Numbered from the stretch's first letter, positions 1 through 9,704 are shown. The stretch: DNA of 64,000 nucleotides from Bradyrhizobium sp. BRP22 (GCF_020194175.1 NZ_JADYVX010000013.1:109279-173278), one strand, 5' to 3'. Notes: generated by a model not told the origin, from the sequence alone. A program made the numbers and translations.

Positions 1-302
1 GGTTTGATGATCCCATCTCAGTTGAAACTCGACGGTTGGATGACTGGTGCAGCCAGGCGAATATAAAAGACATCGATTTCATCTGGATGGATGTGCAAGG
101 GGCCGAGTCCGATGTGATCGCTGGCGGCAAACAGACCTTGAGCAACACACGGTTCATCTACACAGAATACAGCGACCAGGAACTCTATGAAGGGCAAAAA
201 TCCCTGCAAGCCATTCTTGACCTGCTACCTTCGTTCGAAGTGGTGACCCAGTATCCCCACGGGGTTGAGGGTGATGTATTGCTTAGGAACACGAGCCTTT
301 AG
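1..302 (+). CDS. FkbM-family methyltransferase, C-terminal part
   Basis: The reading frame is open from base 3 and ends at TAG 300-302, so this is the 3' end of a gene starting before the window. The visible 99 residues contain the FkbM-type core: a VETRRLDDWC segment, then IDFIWMDVQGAESDVIAGG, where the acidic and QGAE residues belong to the conserved C-terminal part of the SAM-dependent fold. FkbM-like enzymes O-methylate sugars or secondary metabolites; the substrate cannot be read here. A TTG at 36 lies in frame but is internal, because the conserved sequence begins upstream of it. The IS701-like element starts about 75 bp after the stop, so nothing downstream is part of an operon with it. 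Confidence 0.8.
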   Translation, partial: FDDPISVETRRLDDWCSQANIKDIDFIWMDVQGAESDVIAGGKQTLSNTRFIYTEYSDQELYEGQKSLQAILDLLPSFEVVTQYPHGVEGDVLLRNTSL

Positions 303-375
303 AACGATCCCTCGTCTGCTTCTCGCCAGCTGTAGGGCTACCCAGCGCTCACCGTAGAGTTCATTAGCAGGTAAA

Positions 376-1802
376 CTAGCACTACAGTTGCGATTTTTGC
401 TTGAGATGGCTCTGCGCGCGTTGGCGTGATGAGCCCTGCGCCAGGACGACCAAGCGAGTAAGTGTGCATGCGAGATGCGTCGCTGCGCAAGCTGCATGGC
501 GATGCGCCGATTTCCTGAATCGACCGGCGGATCAAGAACGATACTTCGGTCGGGCGCGATCGCGTTTTTTTGGGCGCGGCGTTGGCCCGAGAACGGACGA
601 CGGCCATGATGGCAAAGGCAAGCATGACGAGTGAGACATGGCGATGCCAGCCGTGCCAGGAGCAAGCTTCGTTGTGATCAAGACCGAGTTCGCTGTTGGT
701 CGTTTCGAAGCTGTCCTCGATGACACGGCGATGGCCTTCCACTAACACCAGCTTCTGGATTTCTGGATGGACGTGCCCTTGGGGCACCACGTGGAGTAAA
801 ACGCCAAGCTGCCGTCGGCAATGTTGCGGCGGATCAGAAGACCTCGCGTCCATTCCCTCGCAAGGACATCATCGTATTCGCTTCCGTCGAGATCGGCCAG
901 CTCGACATAGGCCCAGTCGTGCAGGCGGCGGACCTTTGGTGTCTCGCCAGACGACAGGCGGCGCCAGGCCTGCTTGGGAAGGCCCTGTGCGATCGTGTAG
1001 GCGGTGCCGCCGACAGGCTGTCCCTTGCCCCAGGAATAGAACGCGTGATCGGACGCAACACCCAGAACATAGCCTTTGCATGCGTTGCGCAGCAGGGTTC
1101 AATCTCTCCCGTGCCGTACACGCTGTCCGCCGCAACGAACGAGAAACGGCACCTTTGCGGCGATCGCCCGAGCGATCATGCGACGCGCGATTTTAGGCTT
1201 CGTCGCAAAGCCAACATCCCGCGGCACATGCGGCGTTCAGGCGAACGCGGTCGTTCGTCCATTGCTTTGGCAGGTACAGCGCACGGTCGATGAAGGCATG
1301 ACCATGCCGCGACACATAGCAGGCGAATACGCCAATCTGGCAAGTGGTGATCTTGCCCGCCGAGCCAGTGTACTGACGTGCCACCCCGCACGACGCCTTC
1401 CCCTGCTTCAAAAAGCCGCTCTCGTCGATCACCAGAAGCGCGTCGTCATCGCCAAGGGATTCCCAGCGCGTACTCACGTACGATGTCGCGTCGCGCGTCG
1501 GCATCCCATCGTCCCCGGCCGAGGATCGCCTGCTGGCGCCACGGGCCTTTGTCGCCGGCCGCTTCCGCCCGCATCCAATCCGTCTTGCCCGGCTCGTTGC
1601 TCAACAGGCCGTCGAGAAACTGCCCCGCCGAGATCGCGACCCGCTCCTGCGTAAACAGCGAAACGAATTCGTTGCTTGGACTCTCGCAACAAAGAAGCCC
1701 ATAGCGTCAGCGTATCTCGACGACGCTCCACCAGTCATCAAGTCCCGAATCATGGTCGCCCATAGATTCAGAACGACCTGAAAATTGCAACTGTAGTGCT
1801 AG
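376..1802. mobile_element. IS701-like insertion sequence, degenerate
   Basis: A 16-bp perfect inverted repeat marks the ends: CTAGCACTACAGTTGC at 376-391 and its reverse complement at 1787-1802. The 1.43-kb distance fits IS701-family elements. The interior encodes a transposase on the minus strand in several broken frames. No target duplication was established. Confidence 0.75.
380..1763 (-). pseudogene. IS701-family transposase, frameshifted
   Basis: The minus strand carries recognisable pieces of one DDE transposase in different frames. A start near 1763 reads MGDHDSGLDDWWSVVEI. Around 1200-1500 there is DESGFLKQGKASCGVARQYT followed by VSRHGHAFIDRALYLP, the region with a catalytic Asp of this family. 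Around 600-780 there is QKLVLVEGHRRVIEDSFET and a GLDHNEACSWHGWHRHVSLV block, which includes the C-terminal catalytic Glu region. Several frame changes separate the blocks, so no full protein can be made. It is not expected to move unless a transposase is supplied in trans to the intact terminal repeats. Confidence 0.8.
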
Positions 1803-1908
1803 TAAAGCGGAGGCGGGCGACTGGCGCAGGCGACCCGGTGGGTGGCGTCGCGAGACGTTCCCTATCCCGATCAATCCGGGCGCTTCCATCTAGCAATGAC
1901 TTGCTCTA

Positions 1909-2751
1909 GGGTCCGTACTCAATAAGGATTCCCGCTGAGGCAAAGTTATGATTCAAGACCTCCGAGTCGAGGGGGGCTTGATGGGGCAGAAGCTGTACTG
2001 GCTGAGCGAAGTGGAATGGAAGCGGATTGAACCGCTATTGCCGCGTGGGCGGCGCGGTGCTCACCGCGTGGACGACCGACGTGTGATCAGCGGGATCCTT
2101 CACATGCTGCGATCGGGCGCTCGCTGGCGAGACTGCCCGGCAGATTACGGCCCCTACACGACAATCTATAACCGCTTCAATCGCTGGAGCCGCCAAGGCG
2201 TGTGGGGCAATATTTTCTACGCCTTGACCGGCTCAACCGGCCGGGTCGGGACAATGTCCATCGACGCGACCCACATCAAAGCCCACCGCTCGGCGGTGGG
2301 CGCAAAAGGGGGGACTTCCAGCAAGCGGTCGGCCGCTCGCGAGGCGGACGCACCACCAAAATCCACGCGCTGACAGAGGATCACGGACGTCCGATCGCCT
2401 TCGTGATCACTCCTGGCAATTGCCATGACCTCACGGCGGCACGCGATCTGCTGCCTGCCGTCTCTCCTGCGCGACGATTGCTGGCTGACAGGGCCTATGA
2501 CGCCAATAGCCTGCGTGAGTGGTTGGCCGAGCGCGGAACAAAGGCAGTAATTCCGCCCAACCCAACTCGCAAGCATCCGCACCGATACGACGTGAAGGCC
2601 TACAAAGGACGCAATCTTATCGAGCGCATGTTTTGCCGCCTCAAAGACTTCAGGCGAATTGCGACCCGCTACGACAAGCGAGCCGACAACTTCCTCTCGG
2701 CCATCCTCCTGGCCGCCGCCGTCACTTGGTGGATCAATTGAGTCCGGACCC
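1909..2751. mobile_element. IS5-family (IS427-group) insertion sequence
   Basis: Ends are GGGTCCGTACTCAA at 1909 and TTGAGTCCGGACCC ending at 2751, an imperfect inverted repeat. The outer flanks are TCTA and TAGT, compatible with a TA target duplication. The size of about 843 bp and the two overlapping transposase frames are typical of the IS427 group. The right end lies only 14 bp before a NifA-type upstream element. Confidence 0.85.
1981..2741 (+). CDS. IS427-group transposase, made by -1 frameshifting
   Basis: The first frame runs to 2373 and carries the N-terminal IS5 domain (WKRIEPLLPRGRRG, IYNRFNRWSRQGVW) and the first DDE Asp in MSIDATHIKAHRSA. The second frame ends at 2741 with the rest of the catalytic core (LADRAYDAN, then IERMFCRLKDFRRIATRYDK with the Glu). 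They join by a -1 shift, most likely on the run AAAAGGGGGG at 2304-2313, the usual programmed-frameshift design in this group. I chose ATG 1981 because a purine-rich GAGGGGGG precedes it; an in-frame ATG at 1948 is also possible. All catalytic blocks look intact, so the element may be active. Confidence 0.85.
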
Positions 2752-2764
2752 TAGTAGGGCCAAT

Positions 2765-2858
2765 TGTCAGGCTTCAGACAAGTATCGGCTCTTGACGGTC
2801 ACGCGCATAACCACGAAGCCCTGCAAACCTACATTTTTGATGCGGCACGGCGCTTGCG
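2765..2858 (+). promoter_or_regulatory. NifA/sigma54-type promoter with upstream element
   Basis: A perfect TGT-N10-ACA element (TGT 2765-2767, ACA 2778-2780) precedes CGGCACGGCGCTTGCG at 2843-2858. The latter has GG (2844-2845) and GC (2856-2857) separated by exactly 10 bases, as a -24/-12 element requires; only the base before GG deviates from consensus. The upstream element lies about 96 bp before the expected start near 2869. This is the architecture of NifA-RpoN promoters. No convincing gene follows closely, so the target may be lost, very small or noncoding. Confidence 0.55.
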
Positions 2859-2952
2859 TGTTCACCAATCACCGAGCACTTTCAGGGCCAGTGATGTTGG
2901 GGTGAGCGCGTGAGTGTCGCCGTTTGCCTCTCCACAAACAGAGACCTTCGGC

Positions 2953-3054
2953 ATGACTGTTGGCGATACTGATATCTCAGCTTGGCGAGGGCATGATCAG
3001 CTATTCGGTGATTGCCTTTCTCCCATTTGGGTCGTGGACTCATTTCCATCGTGA
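2953..3054 (+). CDS. Possible 33-residue peptide downstream of the NifA-type promoter
   Basis: ATG 2953 opens a short frame ending in TGA 3052-3054 (begins MTVGDTDISAWRGHDQ). It is the first ATG frame of any length after the predicted sigma54 start site, about 85 bp downstream. The ribosome-binding site is weak. I do not recognise it; it may be the truncated start of a lost NifA-regulated gene or chance. Confidence 0.2.
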   Translation: MTVGDTDISAWRGHDQLFGDCLSPIWVVDSFPS

Positions 3055-4240
3055 CACTCGATCGAGTCCATTAGCCGAATGTTTGCGGCACTTGTATCTC
3101 GTCGGATTCATGTTGCTCGCGCCTCGTCTGTATTGGTGATCGGCATAACCTCGAGCCACGGCAGGCGATTTCGAATGGTCGGGCTGATTTCTTCGTGGCT
3201 TTAATTGTTTGTCCTAACATTCGTGCCGATGATTTTCGGCTGAAGTTTCGTGCGCTATACCTTTGGGTTGTCGGGACAGTCGCAACGAGGTCCTGTGCTG
3301 ACCGAACGGGTTGTGGACTTGTTCTGTGTCAATCGGGCCAATGCTGATGGAATTGCCAATCCTCATCTGGCCGCCGCGACTTTTCCAGCTCTGGCGCGTC
3401 TCCGCTGTCGAACGGGTTCGAGCAGCGATGGAGCCAAGTTTGGTTAAGCACATCCCGCAAAAGAGGGCGGACGACCCAGGAGATCAAGTTGCCGCGTTCA
3501 CTGAACTGGAGCTTTCAGGCAGGGTCGTCCGGAGCTCCATATGGATGGGCTCGTCAACTCGGTCCTGATCCCCAAACCACTTCCTGTGGGCCTCCGCAGT
3601 TTTACATCGCCGAAGGCTAGGACAAGTACATACACGCTAATGATGGCGCCAAATGCCAGTGGCAATGCCTTTGGTCCTCGCGTGTATATGGACGCACACA
3701 ATCAACGAATGGTATGCGCGATTTCGCAGATGGACACCGAAAAAATCTCCGCATTCCGGAACTCACTAGCTGACGCTTTCATTCAAGAGGCTGCGGATCC
3801 CCCAGAGGACTTCCTGGCGTGAACGTCGACCAATCGGTCGCGGAGGACTGGGCGGTTAGCGCAATGAATGGCATCATGGCCCGTTGCATGGTTGTAAACA
3901 ATGATAGAGGGATCCAACAGTATAGTAACGATTGACCTCACCAACCGAACGAAAAGGTCTCAAAATTCATCGGCTCGGGCGGCTATCCGGAACAACCGTC
4001 CCAGCGAGAGTCTGCACACAATGTCCCGCACCGACCTGGATGTCCACCCGTCCCCGCGGCTTCGAAGCGTCAGGTCAACCATATGTGCGAGCCGTGCTGT
4101 GTGTGACGGCTCGTATCTTGCCGGTCAGCTCGCATCCGACAGGATGTGGCAGAGAACCGCTTACACCCCACTGGTGAAACAAGTCAATATGGCATCCGTT
4201 CTCAAGAGCCGATTGTCCTAGCTACGACACCCAGCGGCTT
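3055..4240. other. Stretch without a confident gene
   Basis: About 1.2 kb with only short frames. The best is the 93-codon frame at 3541-3822, listed separately. No IS signature or RNA gene was recognised. Confidence 0.4.
3541..3822 (+). CDS. Hypothetical protein, 93 residues
   Basis: An ATG frame whose second half has a plausible soluble composition (ending ADAFIQEAADPPEDFLA). It resembles no family I know and lacks a clear ribosome-binding site. It could be a fragment of a larger gene, since the region is otherwise degenerate. Confidence 0.25.
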   Translation: MDGLVNSVLIPKPLPVGLRSFTSPKARTSTYTLMMAPNASGNAFGPRVYMDAHNQRMVCAISQMDTEKISAFRNSLADAFIQEAADPPEDFLA

Positions 4241-4244
4241 GGCT

Positions 4245-4830
4245 GCAGATCCATCGTTCGATTGAATCTCCTGTCCAATCAGGCTGCGTGTGAGCGAGCG
4301 ATGCTCGCGCGCTTGGAACGTCGATCAACGCCAAGTTCTGGAAAATCTGCAGCCGGGCGCCTCCTCCGGAGCTTGAATGGTCGAGAGCCTTATGCGGACT
4401 CCGCTTGCCCTTGGGTTGCTATGCTTGTCCCGTATCAGGAAGCAGCACCTGACGAAGCCGCGGAGTTTTGAGGAATCCGGCGCAACCAGAGCGGCCGTTG
4501 CCGTCCTGACGATCTTGATCGGGCTGGAATAAGCCCACAGATCCTCGCCACTGCCAAATACATCTTTGGTAATGATGGGCGGGAGCGCCTCGCGCATTAA
4601 TAGACTTGCGGCGGCGCTAGATCACCAAGCTGTGAGGATTTGTCGTACCTGGAACCGGGGTGTGCCCCGACGCGAGGGCTATGGGGGCTTGAACTCTACG
4701 TAGCGTCAGGTTGTACAGTCTCAGTCATACATCGCCATCGCTCTGAAGCTCATGATCACGAGGAGAGGCTTCAATCTCTGAAGGCGTCAGGTGCGTTGAA
4801 GTATGTGGCTATGCAAGCACGTCGCGGTTG
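4245..4830. repeat. Long imperfect repeat, copy A (upstream of the NopD-like gene)
   Basis: About 0.6 kb related to 8640-9340. Shared blocks include CTGTCCAATCA and AAGTTCTGGAAA near the left side, and AGATCACCAAGCTG, TCAGGTTGTACAGTCT and GTATGTGGCTAT near the right side. The middle block (about 4440-4570) is present in the opposite orientation in copy B. No protein frame is conserved between the copies, so this looks like noncoding DNA duplicated with, or ahead of, effector genes. Confidence 0.7.
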
Positions 4831-5263
4831 TGGCCAATGTGAGGACATGAACTGAAGACTTGAAGACGAAGCAGAAATTGCAGTGCAAGCATCGAAACCT
4901 GGATGTCTTCCAACCGCAATTGGACGGCCCGCTTTCGACTCCGATGTGCCGCATGCGACTTTGCCCGGGAGGAGACCGAACGCTGTTGCTTTTCGGTTGG
5001 GGCAAGTGTCTGGCTTTCGTTCTCCTGGTTGTTTTGCGGTTTAGCGAGCGGTCACCTGTCCCCAGGGCCGGGACGCTCTGCTGCAGCAGCCAAGTGTGGG
5101 CAGGTGTGAGTAATGCACGAGCTCGGAGCGGCGCGATGAACGGTCCGTTTGTTCAAGTTGGCGATCTTGATGGCCGGTTTTTTTAAGCTGGAGTCTACGC
5201 GGTCAGTGCACCGGAGTGTGGCTCCGGGGCAGCTATGAAGAGTTATCATCTAGGGAGAGTGGT

Positions 5264-8200
5264 ATGGAACCGGGCTACAACGATCTGAACTCTTGGATGC
5301 GCTGGTACGCCGAGCAACAGGAGCAGCAACGTGCGCGGCAAGAGGCAGACGTGGAGCCTGCGGATCAAGCTGGCTTTGAGCAGAAATTGGGTGAGCTGCA
5401 AATCCGTTCTCCCGAGGAGAGTTCGCCGGAGGTTAGTTCCCCCGACACTCCAGCCTCACAGTCGCATGAAAGCATCCAGCGTACAGACCTTGGTGGTTCG
5501 ATGCGGATGTCGCCTCGACCCAATCTGCGGGACAATTCGTTCGGCGGTACGCGGTACAGCGTCGATATACCTCGTGCTCAGCCTGGCTCGGCTGCAAACG
5601 ATTACCGGTCTGACTTGCGGGACAGGGCAGTCGGTAGCATGCACCACACAGCGTCATCGGAACCGCAGCCAGCCGCGTGGACGAAGGACAGTAAAAGCCA
5701 TGGACTATTTTCTCGGGTCAAATCAAGGCTTGGCAAAGTCTTCGAGAGGAGTGGTCGTGAAAAGTCGTCGGCTGGCTCGACGTCCGACGCGGTCTATTCA
5801 GAGCTTCGCATGGATTTCGCCAAGCGTAGTCGCCCCCCGATGCATGAGCCTTATGCCGACGACGCCAGGATCATTAATGAGCTGCGCGACGAAGATCTGA
5901 CCAAGCTCGGACCCGAGGCGACGACTCGCCAGAGAAACGTGGTCTTTAATATGGTCAGCAGTCGACGAAGGTTCAGTGCTTGGCTCCAAAGTGAGCAGAG
6001 AGGGAGCATAGTGAGCCGACTCACCGGCACCGATCAGCAGCAACGGTCGTTGGACGAGGATTACAGGGACTTTACCGCTTCCGAGGGAAAGCTGGTGGGC
6101 ATGGGTTTCGATCGGCTTCGGCAGTTCCTAGGCGCTGAGCCCCAATCGAAAAAGCATCCTTATCCCGATGACGCCCGCATCATTGATGGCCTGGAAAAGG
6201 AAGACCTGAGCAAGCTCAAACCCGAGGAGACTCGCCAGAGAAAAGTTATCCAAGGGTTGGCCAGCAATCGACGAAAGTTCAGTGATTGGCTCCAAAGGGA
6301 GCAGAGGGGGAGCATAGTGAGCCGACTCACCGGCACCGCTCAGCAGCAACGATCGTTGAACGACGATTACACGGACTTTAAAGCAGCGCATGGAAAAGTG
6401 GGCGTGGGCTTCGATCGGCTTCGGCAGTTCCTGGGCGCTGAGTCCCAATCGAAGAAGCATCTTTATCCCGATGACGCCCGCATCATTGACGGCCTGGAAA
6501 AGACAGAGCTGAGCATGCTCAAACCCGAGGAGACTCGCCAGAGAAAAAAAGCTATCCAAAATCAGGCCGGCAATCGACGAAGATTCAGTGGTTGGCTCCA
6601 AACGGAGCAGAGGGGGAGCATAGTGAGCCGAATCACCGGCACCGATCAGCAGCAACAGTCGTTGAAAGACGATTACACGGACTTTGCAGCAGCGCATGGA
6701 AAAGTGAGCGTGGGCTTCGATCGGCTTCGGCACTACGTATGGGTCGTCAAGGCGAACGCTGCACTGGGGGTCTCCCCAAAGCAGGCGGGTGGGGAGCCGC
6801 GGCCTGGCGAGTCGAGCTCAGCATGGTCGCCGCACCTGCCGTCCGATTTTGAGTGGCCGACGCCGGAAGGCGCGCCAGCTCGGTCGTCGGAGATCTACCG
6901 CGGTCTCGGCTCGTTCGTTGATCTGCCGTCCACGCCGCAGGAGACGCGTGACGATGCTCAGTCTGCGCCGGTGGGTAGGCCCGCCGCCAGACCGCCGCTC
7001 TTCACCGGACCATCAGACGCGCCAGCTCGGTCGTCAGAGATCTACCGCGGTCTCGACTCTTTCGTTGATCTGCCGTCCACGCCGCGGGAGATGCGTGACG
7101 ATGCTCAGTCTGTGCCGGTGGGTAGGGCTGCCGCCAGACCGCCGCTCTTCACCGGACCATCAGACGCGCCAGCTCGGTCGTCAGAGATCTACCGCGGTCT
7201 CGACTCTTTCGTTGATTTGCCGTCCACGCCGCAGGAGACGCGTGACGATGCTCAGTCTGCGCCGGTGGGTAGGGCCGCCGGCAGACCGCCGCTGTTCACC
7301 GGCGAATCAGACGCGCCAGCTCGGTCGTCAGAGATCTACCGCGGTCTCGACTCTTTCGTTGATCTGCCGGCCACACCGCACGAGATGCGTGACGATGCTC
7401 ACTCAGCGCCGGTGCTCAGCCCTGCCGGTAGTGCCGCGTTCTTCGTCGGGCCATCAGGCGTGCTTCAGGAGCTTGAGGATATCGGATATCTCGTTCCCGA
7501 GGATTGGCAGCATGGCTCCCAGCCGGTGGCGGATGTCCAGCTCCGTATCCTGAATAACCACGGGTTGCTGCCGACCCAGTTCAGCGGCCCAAGGCAGGTT
7601 TTGATCAACGGTGAGACCTACTCGATCGCATTAGGGCCGCGAGGACGCGGTGCACAATTCATCCATCATCCTCGGCCGGCCCCGGTCCCGCGTGCTCAGA
7701 TCGGCTCTTTGACCGGAGCCTCTTCCGTCGACCGCAGCGGACGCGTCCTGGGCCCCACGCAGTGGCTGGGTGACGAGCATATCGAGCGGGACTATGGGGT
7801 CCTGAGGCGGGAGTTGCAGGAGAGCAATCCCGATCTCGCCGCCCGGATGCGGTTCGTGGATCCTTTGATAGCCCAAATGTTGCGGTCAGGCTCCAACGAG
7901 GACGCGGAACGCGCATTCGGGTGGATTCGCGGTGATACAGCCGACTTCCTGTTCTTGCCGGTAAGCGATGCCAGCGCTGCGGATAGAGGGTGGCGCGGCA
8001 GTCACTGGTCGCTGCTGCTGGTTGATCGCCGCGATCGGGCAAGACCGGTTGCCTATCACTATGACTCTGCGCCAGGACCCAATAACTTGCCCGCAGAGCA
8101 GCTCGCAGAACGGCTGCAGGCCAACCTGCAACAGGGCTCCATGCGCGAGCAGAGCAATACCTATGATTGCGGCGTCTTTGTCGTGGACGGCACCCGGGAG

Positions 8201-8314
8201 CTGGTTAGGCGATTGGCGGAAGGATGGCATCCAGACCCCCTGAACCTCAGCAACCTCCGCATCAATCGGCGGGCACTGCAGGACCGGCTAAGCGCTGGGG
8301 TCGGCTTCAACTGA
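5264..8314 (+). CDS. NopD/XopD-like type III effector, SUMO-protease (C48) domain
   Basis: 1016 residues from ATG 5264, chosen over an in-frame GTG at 5216 because AGGGAGAG lies just upstream. Order: Ser/Pro-rich N-terminus with an ADQAGFEQKLGELQ segment shared with the neighbouring effector; three repeats of about 101 residues (about 196-490), each ending near GFDRLR; four 49-residue repeats (about 536-725) beginning APARSSEIYRGL; a 60-residue module (about 745-805); then a C48/Ulp1 domain (about 830-1010). The catalytic triad is visible as H914 (SHWSLLL), D934 (YHYDS) and C969 (YDCGVF). The family cleaves SUMO from plant proteins in the host nucleus (XopD, NopD, Bel2-5). No signal peptide is seen, as expected for type III export. 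No convincing tts box lies in the 400 bp upstream, which is odd. Confidence 0.88.
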   Translation: MEPGYNDLNSWMRWYAEQQEQQRARQEADVEPADQAGFEQKLGELQIRSPEESSPEVSSPDTPASQSHESIQRTDLGGSMRMSPRPNLRDNSFGGTRYSVDIPRAQPGSAANDYRSDLRDRAVGSMHHTASSEPQPAAWTKDSKSHGLFSRVKSRLGKVFERSGREKSSAGSTSDAVYSELRMDFAKRSRPPMHEPYADDARIINELRDEDLTKLGPEATTRQRNVVFNMVSSRRRFSAWLQSEQRGSIVSRLTGTDQQQRSLDEDYRDFTASEGKLVGMGFDRLRQFLGAEPQSKKHPYPDDARIIDGLEKEDLSKLKPEETRQRKVIQGLASNRRKFSDWLQREQRGSIVSRLTGTAQQQRSLNDDYTDFKAAHGKVGVGFDRLRQFLGAESQSKKHLYPDDARIIDGLEKTELSMLKPEETRQRKKAIQNQAGNRRRFSGWLQTEQRGSIVSRITGTDQQQQSLKDDYTDFAAAHGKVSVGFDRLRHYVWVVKANAALGVSPKQAGGEPRPGESSSAWSPHLPSDFEWPTPEGAPARSSEIYRGLGSFVDLPSTPQETRDDAQSAPVGRPAARPPLFTGPSDAPARSSEIYRGLDSFVDLPSTPREMRDDAQSVPVGRAAARPPLFTGPSDAPARSSEIYRGLDSFVDLPSTPQETRDDAQSAPVGRAAGRPPLFTGESDAPARSSEIYRGLDSFVDLPATPHEMRDDAHSAPVLSPAGSAAFFVGPSGVLQELEDIGYLVPEDWQHGSQPVADVQLRILNNHGLLPTQFSGPRQVLINGETYSIALGPRGRGAQFIHHPRPAPVPRAQIGSLTGASSVDRSGRVLGPTQWLGDEHIERDYGVLRRELQESNPDLAARMRFVDPLIAQMLRSGSNEDAERAFGWIRGDTADFLFLPVSDASAADRGWRGSHWSLLLVDRRDRARPVAYHYDSAPGPNNLPAEQLAERLQANLQQGSMREQSNTYDCGVFVVDGTRELVRRLAEGWHPDPLNLSNLRINRRALQDRLSAGVGFN
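5849..6735 (+). repeat. Three in-frame repeats of about 303 bp within the NopD-like gene
   Basis: Each unit starts near YxDDARII, contains RQR..V/A..., SxWLQxEQRGSIVSR and QQQ.SL.DDY, and ends near GFDRLR. Nucleotide identity between units is high, indicating recent tandem duplication. Their function is not known to me. Confidence 0.85.
6871..7458 (+). repeat. Four tandem 147-bp repeats within the NopD-like gene
   Basis: Units begin at about 6871, 7018, 7165 and 7312, exactly 147 bp (49 codons) apart. Each encodes APARSSEIYRGL and FVDLP, followed by RDDA and a PPLFTG-type tail that is lost in the fourth unit. The near identity marks a young minisatellite that keeps the frame and could change copy number by slippage or recombination. 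Confidence 0.9.
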
Positions 8315-8639
8315 ATAGGGCGCGCGCAGCTGGTTGAAATGCAACTTCTCGCCGATTGAAGGTCCACAATCGCGCGTTCGCAGAGCATCATGGTGTCTCA
8401 TAAATCAGGGCGGAGGCTGGAGCTAAGGCTGTTTTCGCAGACGGCGAAGGAGCCCCACGGCAATTGCGCGGCCAGCTTTCCGACGGCCGCACAGCCATCA
8501 TCAACCTCTCAGGTATCATCGTTCCCAAACAGCCGCAGCTGGGCCTAAAAGCCCAGCTGCGAGCTAAACACGTGGAGACGTCGCGCCACCATTGCTCCAC
8601 GAATTGACGATCGCACCCGGCGGCTTGGCTCTCGGCATT
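8315..8639. other. Intergenic stretch after the NopD-like gene
   Basis: No gene is seen between the stop codon and repeat copy B. The only structure is the hairpin at 8535-8560. Confidence 0.5.
8535..8560. terminator. Perfect 10-bp hairpin downstream of the NopD-like gene
   Basis: GCAGCTGGGC, loop CTAAAA, then GCCCAGCTGC: a perfect stem. It sits about 220 bp after the stop codon and has no T run, so it may be a transcription end, an RNA-stabilising hairpin or a palindromic repeat. Confidence 0.45.
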
Positions 8640-9340
8640 TTTGATCCATATTTTGATTGAATCGCCTGTCCAATCATGCTGCGTCTATGCAGCGATGCTC
8701 CCGCGCCTGGGTCGATCGGCGCCCAAGTTCTGGAAACCTGCAGCCAGGCGCCTCCTTTCCGAAGCTTGAATGGTTGACAGACTTATACCGCCTCCGCTGG
8801 CCATGCTGTGCGTGCCGCGAGCACATACAAACCACCATGAGAATCCGCCGGTCGGCCTTCGCGCGACGGCGTGAGTTGTTCGGCAGCAGGCGAGGATTTG
8901 TGAGCTTGTTCCAGCGCGATCAATCGTCGCGACAGTACGGCCGCTCTTAGGTTGCGCCAGATTCCTCAAAAATCCGCGGCTTCGTCAGCTTCTGTATCCC
9001 GATAGATCCCGCACCTTGAGAGCTATGACGCATTCGGCACATTCCTGGTGAGATTCTAATGCGTTTGCTGCGTGGTTGGTAGTCATTGGCGGCGGCGCTC
9101 GCGCATTGGGGCGCTTGACGCGGCAGTAGATCACCAAGCTGCCAGGATTTGCCGCACCTGAGACGGGTATGACAGCCAATGAGGCTCGCCGCGACGGCGA
9201 TGGGGCTTGAACACTACGTAGTCTCAGGTTGTACAGTCTGAATCATACATCCGGCCATCGCGCTCTGAAGCTTCATGATCACAAGGAAAGGCTTCAAGGT
9301 CTGAAAATCCCAGGTGCATTGGAGTATGTGGCTATCCCTT
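8640..9340. repeat. Long imperfect repeat, copy B (upstream of the trehalose-phosphate-synthase effector)
   Basis: Related to 4245-4830 as described for copy A. The block from about 8885 to 8990 matches the reverse complement of 4440-4570, for example GGTTGCGCC followed by GATTCCTCAAAA and CCGCGGCTTCGTCAG. Flanking blocks keep direct orientation, so one copy has suffered an internal inversion. No coding content is seen. The remaining 9341-9631 holds no recognisable gene. Confidence 0.7.
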
Positions 9341-9631
9341 GATGTCAGCCATGACATGGCTGCAATAGATCATCGGCAACAGGAGCTCTTTGTACATGCG
9401 CACTCGCGCGTGCAATCATCGACCAGAGGATGCGGAAGCGGTGGCTATCGGTGAGTTGATCCGACACCAAACCTCGCCGGCCGTGGAGCGTCGCGTCGGC
9501 CCCAGCATCAGCGTGCCGCGCTCGACACCTGGTGGCGATCAGCAGTTTTTGGTTCGCTGGACCACCAACACCGCGCGTTCCAACAGAAATCGGCGCGGTT
9601 TCTACTGACTCCATGTGAATCTCCAAGGCTC

Positions 9632-9662
9632 GTCAGCTTCTCGAAAGCAAAGCCTGCTAGGA
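9632..9662 (+). promoter_or_regulatory. tts box (TtsI-binding promoter element)
   Basis: GTCAGCTTCTCGAAAGC, then AAAGCCTGCTAGGAT. The core matches the rhizobial tts-box consensus (GTCAGCTTNTCGNNAGC) fully, and the downstream CC and CTA positions also fit. It lies 42 bp before ATG 9705 on the same strand, a normal arrangement for TtsI-activated effector genes. Confidence 0.9.
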
Positions 9663-9704
9663 TACAATGTGCAGACGCGGGGGTCGCTGCTCAGAGGAAA
9701 CAGC

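Noticed and set aside
6128..6733. 201-codon minus-strand frame with internal repeats
   Set aside because: Its repeats only mirror the sense repeats of the NopD-like gene.
8985..9015. tts-box look-alike (GTCAGCTTCTGTATCCC)
   Set aside because: Only the first ten bases match; the sequence belongs to the inverted block of the long repeat, and a much better box lies at 9632.
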